Origin: an uncultured Pseudomonadota bacterium
GTDB taxonomy: Bacteria > Myxococcota_A > UBA9042 > CAIXZC01
DNA: 5,062 bases
Direction of reading: 5' to 3'
NCBI GenBank assembly: GCA_937884235.1
Contig: CALGBT010000602.1
Coordinates: forward strand, 1-5,062
Each line of letters opens with the position of its first letter. Within the stretch, counting starts at the first letter, position 1. Shown here piece after piece: positions 1 to 5,062 of the stretch. A program made the translations under genes and the position numbers. The notes below the pieces were generated by a model, which worked only from the letters and a program-made list of their open reading frames with translations, ran no database searches and was not told the DNA's origin.

Positions 1-80
1 AGAAAGAAGACGGTGCGCCACCCTTGCAGTTGCTCACCGACACCTTCACAACTTCGTGGAGTGTTAATTACCTCGATATC
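1..80 (+). pseudogene. DNA primase gene, upstream fragment cut off by the insertion
   Basis: In the frame starting at base 3, 26 codons read as ordinary protein and end in SWSVNYLDI at base 80. The frame then enters the element, adds three codons (LTT) and stops at TGA 90-92. The last three residues, LDI, are encoded by CTCGATATC (72-80). The same nine bases recur at 3290-3298, again reading LDI, in the frame of the large primase fragment. Joining the fragments at this word gives a continuous protein (SWSVNYLDI followed by WTVEISPVQ) with no lost or gained base. The gene's start, and any zinc-binding domain that DnaG-type primases carry at the N-terminus, would lie before the window. The fragment is too short to recognise by itself. 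Its assignment rests on the restored frame and the shared target repeat. Confidence 0.7.
72..80. repeat. Direct repeat flanking the element, left copy (probable target-site duplication)
   Basis: CTCGATATC matches bases 3290-3298 exactly and in the same orientation. The match stops on both sides (C/A before, C/T after). Both copies fall in the same codon phase of the interrupted primase (Leu-Asp-Ile). A 9-bp match between two roughly 250-bp flanks is only mildly unlikely by chance; the matching codon phase and the seamless protein join make it convincing. The true duplication may be shorter, since related elements often make about 5 bp, with the remaining bases matching by chance or contributed by the element. 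Confidence 0.65.
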
Positions 81-95
81 CTGACGACGTGACAA

Positions 96-112
96 GGTAC
101 TAATCTGACCGG
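96..112 (+). repeat. Left subterminal motif L1, probable transposase binding site
   Basis: GGTACTAATCTGACCGG lies about 16-32 bp inside the left end. Its core TCTGACCGG (104-112) recurs exactly at 181-189. A gapped inverted match (GGTATCTTGACCG) sits at nearly the same distance from the right end. Mu-like and TniA-like elements carry several transposase-binding repeats inside their ends, so this arrangement fits. Binding is inferred. Confidence 0.45.
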
Positions 113-123
113 GAAGCGGGCGT

Positions 124-142
124 TTGTCAGGGGCAGTGACAA
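124..142. repeat. Small inverted repeat TTGTCA / TGACAA in the left end
   Basis: TTGTCA (124-129) and TGACAA (137-142) are perfect 6-bp inverted arms around 7 bases. A further TGACAA lies at 90-95, ten bases inside the left boundary. TGTCA/TGACA words are common at the ends of TniA-type elements. A role as protein-binding sites is plausible, but arms this short could be chance. Confidence 0.3.
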
Positions 143-180
143 TGCGGCCTCGATTCGTTTGGCGTGATTAGCGTCGCTGC

Positions 181-189
181 TCTGACCGG
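181..189 (+). repeat. Left subterminal motif L2
   Basis: TCTGACCGG is an exact direct repeat of bases 104-112, 77 bp further in. It sits in the non-coding stretch between the left end of the element and the ATPase stop codon. It is a likely second transposase-binding site. The remaining bases of the 81-237 stretch show no gene. Confidence 0.45.
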
Positions 190-237
190 TCCGGCGGTGC
201 ACGGATGTTCGTTTGGGCTGGTAGCACTGGCGGTCTC

Positions 238-1038
238 CTACTGGCCGGAGTTGGCCTTGAGGACGGTATCGGCATCGATGGTGCGCTGGTCGGCAAAGGC
301 GGCGTAGTTGAGGGCCTGCTCTGCGACAGTGCCGACGCGGCGGGGGATGCCGTAGGAGAGCTCGTGTAGGGCTTTGAGCGCAGCCTCGTCGAAGATGGGT
401 TCGGTGGCCCCGGCCAGCTTCATTTGGTGCCGTACGTAAGCTGCGGTGCCGGCCTGGTCGAGGGGCGGCATGTGGTAGCGCATTGCCAGCCGCTGGGCGA
501 AGGGCTCCATGACCGCGTAGTCCATCATGCGACGCAGCTCTGTTTGGCCGGCCATAATCAGGATGAAGGGGTCGTATGAGTCCATGCGGAAGTTGGTCAG
601 CAGGCGGACCTCGTGGAGGGTGGCGCTGGCCAGCAGGTGAGCCTCGTCGAGGATGAAGACGATGGTTTTGCCACGCTGCTGGCGGGACTCGAGGACCTCG
701 TGTTGGATCTGGCTGAAGAGCGCGCTCTTGGTGTTGCGGTAGGGCAGTCCCAGACAATGGTTGATGTGACGCAGGATGTCCGTGCCTTTGAGCGTCGACA
801 ACGGCGTGTAGATGGTGCGATAGCGGTTGTCGTTGAGACCGTCGACAAAGCGGCGGAGCGCGAGCGTCTTGCCCACTCCCGGGTCGCCGGTTAGCAGCAT
901 CATGCCGCCCCGGCCCTTGACGTATTCGAGACGCGCTGCGCACTCCGTCAGCGGCTCGGTCTCCAGGGCTCCGGAGGACTTGATGCTCTTGTCGAAAGGG
1001 CGGCGCTTGAGGCCGAAGTAGAGGATGATGTCCCTCAT
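238..1038 (-). CDS. AAA+ ATPase, transposition partner (TniB/IstB/ExeA-like)
   Basis: This 266-residue protein is a P-loop ATPase that would assist the adjacent transposase, as MuB, TniB and IstB do in target capture and transposase activation. It shows an N-terminal ExeA-like stretch (YFGLKRRPFDKS, residues 7-18), Walker A GDPGVGKT (51-58), Walker B VFILDEAH (127-134), a sensor-1-like IMAGQTEL (161-168) and a GIPRR motif (230-234) in the C-terminal helical lid, where sensor-2 arginines are expected. The length suits the family and all motifs look intact. Its ATG overlaps the transposase stop (ATGA, 1038-1035), and GGGAGGG (minus strand of 1046-1052) sits 7 bases upstream, so it is very likely translated in coupling with the transposase. 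ExeA-type secretion ATPases share this fold, but the neighbour makes the transposition role far more likely. Confidence 0.9.
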   Translation of the reverse strand: MRDIILYFGLKRRPFDKSIKSSGALETEPLTECAARLEYVKGRGGMMLLTGDPGVGKTLALRRFVDGLNDNRYRTIYTPLSTLKGTDILRHINHCLGLPYRNTKSALFSQIQHEVLESRQQRGKTIVFILDEAHLLASATLHEVRLLTNFRMDSYDPFILIMAGQTELRRMMDYAVMEPFAQRLAMRYHMPPLDQAGTAAYVRHQMKLAGATEPIFDEAALKALHELSYGIPRRVGTVAEQALNYAAFADQRTIDADTVLKANSGQ

Positions 1039-2297
1039 TTCTCGACCCTCCCTTTGGCATAGGAAATTGCGGACTCCTCCCGTTTCGGGCAGAAGGTCCG
1101 GGCGTTTTCCTTGACGTCGACAAGCTTGAGCTTGCCGACCCGGTTGCCGCCGTCGTAGAGAAAGAGCTCGTCAGGCTGGTCCGCAGGATGGCGCAGTTCG
1201 ACCCGCTGGCGGATGTAGGCTGCGGGGACTTCGTAGATGCGGCCCTTGAAAGATATGGTGGAGTCGTGGTTGACGACCCGGGTGTGGCGGGCGAGGAAGC
1301 ACTCGTCCAGCTCGGCCCGAGTAAGCCGCCGGATGTCCATGCGGCCGGCGGAGGCCTGGTGCCGGTCGATGGGCCGCCCGTCGATACCCGTGTGGTGACG
1401 GTGGTGGTAGTCGTCCCGGAGCCAGGCGTGGTAGGCGAGGTTGAGCTCGCCCAGGGTGACGGTCCCCTGCAGCCCGGGGATGAAGCGGTCCCTGACGGTG
1501 CGGAAGTAGCGCTCGATCTTGCCCCGGGAAGCGGCATCGTAGGGCTTCGAGTGGATCAGCGAGATGCCGGCCTGGGCGCAGGCGGTGACCAGCAATTCGC
1601 AAGAGAAAGCCGGACCGTTGTCCACGTACAGCCGTTTGGGAATGCCGTAGGCCTGCATCGCATCCTTGAGGACCAGGGTGAGAGCGGAGACCGTTTCGTG
1701 GACGTTGAAGTCCGCACCGACGATAACCCGGCTGTGGTCGTCGATGACGGCACAGAGGATCGCCTTGCGGGTCTGCTTGCCGACCTTGACATGGGGGCCG
1801 TGCATGAAGTCCCCCACCCAGAGCTCGTTGACCTCCGCGGTCTCGTAGCGCTTGCGCTGGTCCTTGCGACGGCCGCGGTCTTTCGGCAACAGCTTCTCCC
1901 GCTCCAGTGTGCGCAGCAGCGTGTTGTAGCAGGCCGGCGGATTGCCCAGGAGATTGCGGGCGTACAACTCGTCAAAGTGGAGTCGGGTGCTCCAGTCCGG
2001 ATGTAGCTCGACCTGCAGGCGAATGGAATCGAGGACCTCCCCGCTCAGCTTGCGGGGGGCTCCGCAGTCAGCCCGTTGGAGGGGCTTGAGCGCATCGAAG
2101 CCATCGGCCTTGTAGTGCTTCAGCCAGCCCTTGAAGCTGGACACCGCGTACCGACGCCGACCGTAGTGCGGCACATCGTGCTCCCGCATCTCCATTTGAC
2201 GGAAGTACTCGTTCTGCACCCGCCCCGGCTCCGCCAGCACCGGGGAGATGACCTTGTAGCGAAACAATGCGACCTGCTGTCTGCTTTCTTCGTTCAT
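1035..2297 (-). CDS. DDE transposase, rve integrase core (Mu/TniA-like)
   Basis: This 420-residue protein would cut and join the element ends in the cytoplasm. The N-terminal part (about 1-140) looks like helix-turn-helix DNA-binding domains (for example YAVSSFKGWLKHYKADGF, 50-67). The catalytic rve core follows: D163 (WVGDFMHGP), D226 (YVDNGPAF) and E262 (SRGKIERYF). The spacing of 35 residues between the second Asp and the Glu gives a classic DD(35)E triad. The C-terminal part (about 330-410), with FKGRIYEVP and a small beta-rich region, resembles the Mu-transposase C-terminal domain that contacts the ATPase. I chose the ATG at 2297 over longer upstream starts because GGAGGGG (2309-2303, minus) lies 5 bases before it and MNEESRQQVALFRY looks like a natural N-terminus. 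Its start overlaps the stop of a possible small ORF, and its stop overlaps the ATPase start. It appears intact. Confidence 0.93.
   Translation of the reverse strand: MNEESRQQVALFRYKVISPVLAEPGRVQNEYFRQMEMREHDVPHYGRRRYAVSSFKGWLKHYKADGFDALKPLQRADCGAPRKLSGEVLDSIRLQVELHPDWSTRLHFDELYARNLLGNPPACYNTLLRTLEREKLLPKDRGRRKDQRKRYETAEVNELWVGDFMHGPHVKVGKQTRKAILCAVIDDHSRVIVGADFNVHETVSALTLVLKDAMQAYGIPKRLYVDNGPAFSCELLVTACAQAGISLIHSKPYDAASRGKIERYFRTVRDRFIPGLQGTVTLGELNLAYHAWLRDDYHHRHHTGIDGRPIDRHQASAGRMDIRRLTRAELDECFLARHTRVVNHDSTISFKGRIYEVPAAYIRQRVELRHPADQPDELFLYDGGNRVGKLKLVDVKENARTFCPKREESAISYAKGRVEK
1046..1052 (-). promoter_or_regulatory. Ribosome binding site of the ATPase gene
   Basis: The minus strand reads GGGAGGG, 7 bases before the ATG at 1038 and inside the last codons of the transposase. 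It fixes the ATPase start and supports translational coupling across the ATGA overlap. Confidence 0.75.
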
Positions 2298-2512
2298 GAC
2301 GACCCCTCCAATCGCCGCTCCATTGCGGCTCGCAGGTAGTCGTAGCGCGCCCGCACAAGCCCGACCAGCAAGGCTCTGTACGCCCCGGTTCCAGAACCGG
2401 GGCTGGGTTGGTCGGCAGCGCATCGGTCAGGACAATTCTGCGTAGATTGGAACTCGGGCGAGGGACAGATGAGCGGGCGGATGGCATGCTGAGCACCGGC
2501 GACAAGGGTCAC
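2294..2512 (-). CDS. Possible small ORF coupled to the transposase
   Basis: This frame can encode up to 72 residues from a GTG at 2512, but no Shine-Dalgarno sequence precedes it, and the first half looks unconvincing. The last 30 or so residues (from about AYRALLVGLVRARYDYL onward) resemble an amphipathic, Arg-rich helix and use codons ending mostly in G or C, as the known genes here do. The stop overlaps the transposase start by ATGA (2297-2294), the same arrangement as transposase to ATPase. A shorter product from an internal GTG (LVRARYDY) is possible. I do not recognise a family. It could be a short leader peptide that couples ribosomes into the transposase, or the remnant of a former gene. 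It could also be chance. Confidence 0.35.
   Translation of the reverse strand: MTLVAGAQHAIRPLICPSPEFQSTQNCPDRCAADQPSPGSGTGAYRALLVGLVRARYDYLRAAMERRLEGSS
2303..2309 (-). promoter_or_regulatory. Ribosome binding site of the transposase gene
   Basis: The minus strand reads GGAGGGG, 5 bases before the ATG at 2297. It is the only strong Shine-Dalgarno upstream of this reading frame and selects this start over in-frame upstream codons as far as 2423. Confidence 0.8.
2382..2403. repeat. Perfect hairpin between the DUF6431-like gene and the transposase
   Basis: GCCCCGGTT and AACCGGGGC are perfect 9-bp arms (2382-2390, 2395-2403) around the 4-base loop CCAG. It lies in the 235-bp interval between the DUF6431-like stop (2533) and the transposase start (2297), 85 bp ahead of that start. 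No T-run follows on either strand, so it is not a standard intrinsic terminator. It could slow transcription, protect a processed transcript or modulate transposase expression. Apart from this hairpin and the possible small ORF, I see nothing else in the interval. Confidence 0.6.
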
Positions 2513-2532
2513 TCAGTCGCACCGCACACAGC

Positions 2533-3108
2533 TCACCCCTGGCGCCGCCGCTCCTGCGACGGGCGCCCCACCAGGAAGCGGCCGTTGCCCTGCGAGTAGC
2601 CTGCCGCCAGGTCGGCCACTGCGGCTCCACCTTCCGGAGGCCCCCGGATGCCGATGGCGCAGCAGTAACTGTACAGCTCAGTGAGCGCACCGCCCAGGCC
2701 GACCCCCGTACCAACCCCGGACAGGTCGTAGGCACGGCGCAAAGCCTCATGCGCACAGCGCAGGCCACGCAGGACTTCGCCGAGCCAGTACCGAAGCAGG
2801 TAGATGGCGACATTGCTTTCGGGCGGCAGCTCGCTCCAGATGTCCTCAAGCGTAGCCCCGGGCTCTCCCCAAATACCGTGGAAAAGCAACAGCGCCAGCA
2901 TCATCGACCGAAGCGTATACCGGTGGTACGGAACCAGCGCCAACGGCAACAGCGACACCGTCAGCTTCCGCTTCCGGCACAGAAACCGCGGCACCGACAC
3001 CTCGTCTTCTCGCCACGGAAACAGCTCGATGACACCCCGCACATACGGCGTGATCTGCCGCAAGCAACCCCTCGCTCCGCACAATGGGCACTGGCCCGCG
3101 ACAAACAC
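2533..3108 (-). CDS. DUF6431-like protein with N-terminal Cys (zinc-ribbon-like) motif
   Basis: The protein has 191 residues from a GTG at 3108. Near the N-terminus are CPLCG (Cys7, Cys10), GC at 14-15 and RFLCRKRKLTVSLLP (Cys44), which resemble a zinc-binding head followed by the conserved RFLCRxRxxT(F/V)SLLP block I associate with DUF6431 proteins. A hydrophobic, helix-rich middle follows (YTLRSMMLALLLFHGIWG). The C-terminus SQGNGRFLVGRPSQ also fits that family from memory. Function is unknown. Lying in line with transposase and ATPase, it may be a DNA-binding accessory or target-selection factor. No Shine-Dalgarno precedes the GTG, and family-like residues (WEYCEARKRGAVDF) continue in the same frame back to about 3153, with the frame open to 3240 and no ATG, GTG or TTG. 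The true start is unresolved. Confidence 0.75.
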   Translation of the reverse strand: MFVAGQCPLCGARGCLRQITPYVRGVIELFPWREDEVSVPRFLCRKRKLTVSLLPLALVPYHRYTLRSMMLALLLFHGIWGEPGATLEDIWSELPPESNVAIYLLRYWLGEVLRGLRCAHEALRRAYDLSGVGTGVGLGGALTELYSYCCAIGIRGPPEGGAAVADLAAGYSQGNGRFLVGRPSQERRRQG

Positions 3109-3212
3109 AGCAAAGTCAACTGCGCCGCGTTTCCGCGCTTCACAGTATTCCCAGATGCTGCTCTGTGAGGTATGGTATGGAAGCTGGATCGCACTTGCCT
3201 GCGTCCGGTGCC

Positions 3213-3242
3213 GAGGCTCACTTGTTGGCGCAAGTGGGCCTC
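3213..3242. repeat. Long hairpin in the right end of the element
   Basis: GAGGCTCACTTG (3213-3224) and CAAGTGGGCCTC (3231-3242) form 12-bp arms with one T/G pair around the loop TTGGCG. In plus-strand RNA the exception is a G-U wobble; in minus-strand RNA it is a C/A mismatch. No T-run follows. A third CACTTG lies at 3192-3197. The hairpin sits upstream of the DUF6431-like gene, so it could be a protein-binding site, or a structure limiting read-through transcription between element and host. Confidence 0.6.
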
Positions 3243-3255
3243 AACGCTTTAAAGG

Positions 3256-3272
3256 CCATCGGTCAAGATACC
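3256..3272 (-). repeat. Right subterminal motif, probable transposase binding site
   Basis: The minus strand reads GGTATCTTGACCGATGG. It matches the left motif GGTACTAATCTGACCGG with short gaps, in inverted orientation. Measured from the 3289 boundary it lies 18-34 bp in, against 16-32 bp for the left copy. The equal placement supports both the motif and the inferred boundaries. The remainder of the 3109-3289 stretch holds the hairpin but no gene I can support. Confidence 0.45.
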
Positions 3273-3289
3273 GAGGTGCGATTTGCCTA

Positions 3290-3298
3290 CTCGATATC
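3290..3298. repeat. Direct repeat flanking the element, right copy (probable target-site duplication)
   Basis: CTCGATATC is identical to 72-80 and encodes Leu-Asp-Ile in the primase frame, as the left copy does. It marks where the primase gene resumes. Confidence 0.65.
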
Positions 3299-3327
3299 TG
3301 GACCGTCGAAATATCACCGGTCCAGAT
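3296..3327. repeat. Perfect inverted repeat in the primase gene beside the insertion site
   Basis: ATCTGGACCG (3296-3305) and CGGTCCAGAT (3318-3327) are perfect 10-bp arms around a 12-base loop. The left arm overlaps the last three bases of the target repeat, so in the uninterrupted gene this potential cruciform stood directly at the insertion point. It lies in coding sequence (WTVEISPVQI). Confidence 0.6.
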
Positions 3328-5062
3328 TACGCGAGACATCCCGTCACGCAACTTACTGCTCCATCGAGAGACTCAACAGTATGCCCTGGTGATTGAATTC
3401 GCGCACCGGGTACTGGTGACCGGTCAAGTCGTGGGCTTTGACAAGGAGAACCACTTCGAATACCGCAGAGGGCCAGACGGTGAACTTCTCCTTGGCAACG
3501 ACGTATTCGTTGACACAGAGGGCAGTAAAGTTGCGCAGGGCTTCGCCACCTCATTGAGCACATGGGGATTCACCCAGGACACAATCAATGCGTGGAAAGT
3601 AGGGTATTTCCCCGTCAGCATGGAGCACTTTTGGCCAATGTTCATGAAGGCCAAGGCAGAGGCCGAGGCCGCGGGAATGCATATTCCCGAGGACATTCTG
3701 ATCGGTTCAGGCCTCTTCGTGGTTGGGGAAGGAAAGGAATTTGGGTATGGTCTACCGCGGCTTATCCCGGTGATGGGAGGGAGACTGGTCTTCCCTTTCG
3801 GCGACTCCACGTTTCTTCAGGGGCGCCGCATCGATAAGGTCAAAGGAGCACTTGCTTCCGCAGCCAGGTACGTAAATCCACTTACCAAGTCGGACAAACA
3901 TCCTGACGTGTGGCCGGAAGTGCGCAAGCCGCTTGTGATGTCACCGCAGAAGGTGGAGGCAAATGGCAATACGGTAGTCGTCTCTGCACGGCTATCCCGC
4001 GGTCCTCTGATTCTCTGCGAGGGAGTCACAGATGCGATGTCTGTGTTCCAGTCCTCCAACTCCAAGATCGGGTACGCAGCCATCTCTGCAGCCTCGATCA
4101 AACCAGCCAGGGGAGCTCAGGAGAAGGCAGTAGAGACCCTCTGCAAGAAGCTGGAGGCGAGAGATAATCATCTCGTGGTCATCCTGGATAACGACGCCAA
4201 CGGGGCTGGTCTTGAGGGGGGCCTTGCCGCCGCGAAGGAGTTGTTCGACCAGAGCCTGCCGGTTAAGCTGGCGATGCCTCCCCGGGAGACGTACGACACA
4301 AAGATCGATCTCAACACCTACTTGGTGAACGCCAAGTTCGACCCAATTGAGCTGAAGAAGTTGGTCGATTCGGCCGTCTCCCCCGACCTCTTCTTGCTGG
4401 AGCAGATCTCCCCCGACATCCCCAAGCAGGCCCTGCCAAAAGCGCTGAAGCCGCTCCAGGGTTTCTACCGGGCAAGCAACTGGGAGCTTTACCTGAAAGA
4501 CGCTCTAAAAGAGCGTTTTGGCCTTCGGAACCAGCAGGTGGATGAGCTCCGCAAATCCCTTGAGACCACAAAGAAGGGGGCTCGCGGTGTTGAGGACCGG
4601 TCGCCCCGGGAAGTTTGCGCTGAACTCGAGAGCCTCTGCTCAGGTCCGAAGCGCTCAATGTCCGTGCAACTTGCCGGTGAGCAGGCCGCCGAGGCTGTCA
4701 TTAAGGCACTGGGAGATGAAGGCAGCCGGTTTGTCTGCATTGTAGGGGAGTACGGTGAGACCGTGAATATCTTGCGCAGCGGAAAACTGCATCCGCTGGG
4801 AGATCGAACGTCCGGGAAGGGCATTCTCGCCGAGATTTCGGGGCAGCAGCCCACGACTGTCTTCGGGCGAACTCTGCATCAGTTCGTAGAGGACAAGGGT
4901 CGGAAGAGCGCGTACGCTCTTCACACAGCAGGCCTCTGCTACGTGGATAATCAGCGATTCATGCTTTGCCTGGATGGAGCGGAGGTCGTGGAGGTGACCG
5001 GTGATGGTCTTCACCGATTTCCCAATGCGAGCGAGGAGGCGGGGTTCTACTTTCAGTCTCCG

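Larger units (their letters stand above)
81..3289 (-). mobile_element. Insertion element with DUF6431-like protein, DDE transposase and AAA+ ATPase
   Basis: The element is about 3.2 kb and lies between two copies of CTCGATATC. All its genes are on the minus strand, opposite to the disrupted primase. It contains a DD(35)E transposase, an AAA+ partner ATPase directly behind it, a DUF6431-like gene ahead of it, and about 157 bp (left) and 181 bp (right) of non-coding ends. The extreme ends are not a good perfect inverted repeat. The best symmetry is subterminal: GGTACTAATCTGACCGG at 96-112 against GGTATCTTGACCGATGG on the minus strand of 3256-3272, at similar distances from each end. The two-gene transposition core resembles Mu, Tn552/Tn5053 (TniA/TniB) and IS21. 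I cannot assign it to a named insertion-sequence family. Exact termini are uncertain by up to about 9 bp. Confidence 0.7.
3290..5062 (+). pseudogene. DnaG-like TOPRIM DNA primase, large downstream fragment (partial)
   Basis: The frame is open from the repeat to the window end: 588 codons after LDI, continuing beyond. Primases of this type make RNA primers for replication. Visible parts, in order: GFTQDTINAWKVGYFP, like the DnaG segment after the zinc domain; GGRLVFPFGD (about 3776-3805) and RYVNPLTKSDKH, typical of the RNA-polymerase-like core; then a TOPRIM domain with LILCEGVTDAM (Glu codon 4019) and VVILDNDANGAG (Asp codons 4187 and 4193), followed by DTKIDLNTYL, equivalent to DnaG's DPDELL. 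The catalytic acids are present. After about 4330 comes a charged helical linker and a beta-rich region resembling those found before the helicase part of phage or plasmid primase-helicases. No Shine-Dalgarno-supported start lies near 3290, consistent with loss of the 5' end. The cut is the only defect I see. Confidence 0.85.

Noticed and set aside
68..1537. Long minus-strand ORF of 489 codons and other long frames overlapping 1171-2006 on both strands
   Set aside because: They are high-GC shadows of the ATPase and transposase, with low-complexity Pro/Arg/Ser/Thr translations and no domain motifs.
2749..3168. Plus-strand ORF of 139 codons opposite the DUF6431-like gene
   Set aside because: It is antisense to a gene with recognisable family motifs, and its own translation is Gln/Arg/Pro-rich without recognisable features.
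3238..3267. TTGACC on the minus strand as a -35 box for the element's genes
   Set aside because: No acceptable -10 hexamer lies 16-18 bases downstream (the only AT-rich word, TTTAAA, is too close), and the word is better explained as part of the subterminal repeat.
81..3289. CRISPR-associated or Tn7-like guided transposon
   Set aside because: The transposase and ATPase resemble TniA/TniB in general layout, and TGACAA words occur at the left end, but there is no TniQ, no Cas gene and no CRISPR repeat in the window.
3317..3329. CCGGTCCAGATTA, an inverted match to TAATCTGACCGG at 101-112, as the outer terminal repeat
   Set aside because: It lies outside the direct repeat, in primase coding sequence that continues the host frame, so it cannot be an element end. 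The match is probably chance or part of the host inverted repeat.
3177..3392. Plus-strand ORF from ATG 3177 with an upstream GAGGT, considered as a frameshifted N-terminus of the primase
   Set aside because: The in-frame join of bases 1-80 to 3299 at the repeated LDI codons explains the primase N-terminal side without any frameshift. This ORF would be read through the element's non-coding end and stops at 3392.

Overview
The window looks like bacterial DNA of fairly high GC. I cannot name the organism. It holds one insertion element of about 3.2 kb, with all its genes on the minus strand, set into a plus-strand gene for a DnaG-like (TOPRIM) primase of the kind found on phages, plasmids and integrative elements. 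The setting is therefore probably one mobile element nested inside another.

Layout: (1) Bases 1-80 are the upstream piece of the primase gene, in frame with position 3 and ending in residues LDI. (2) Bases 72-80 and 3290-3298 are the same 9-bp word, CTCGATATC, in direct orientation. It encodes LDI in the primase frame on both sides, so removing the DNA between the copies restores one continuous frame. This is the best evidence for the insertion boundaries. (3) Bases 81-3289 are the element. On the minus strand, in transcription order, it carries a DUF6431-like protein with an N-terminal Cys motif (3108-2533), a possible small ORF (2512-2294), a DD(35)E transposase (2297-1035) and an AAA+ ATPase of the TniB/IstB/ExeA type (1038-238). 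The last three reading frames are joined by ATGA stop/start overlaps, and both transposase and ATPase have strong Shine-Dalgarno sequences. Non-coding ends of about 160-180 bp flank the genes. They carry a TCTGACCGG-type motif at matching distances from each end, plus hairpins. (4) Bases 3290-5062 are the rest of the primase: the RNA-polymerase-like core, a TOPRIM domain with its acidic residues intact, and a C-terminal extension that runs off the window.

How the parts work together: the transposase and its ATPase partner form a two-component transposition machine like Mu A/B, TniA/TniB and IS21 IstA/IstB. The DUF6431-like protein is probably a third component of unknown role. The subterminal repeats are likely transposase binding sites. 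The insertion splits the primase, which should inactivate the host replicon's primase unless another copy exists or the 3' part is translated separately.
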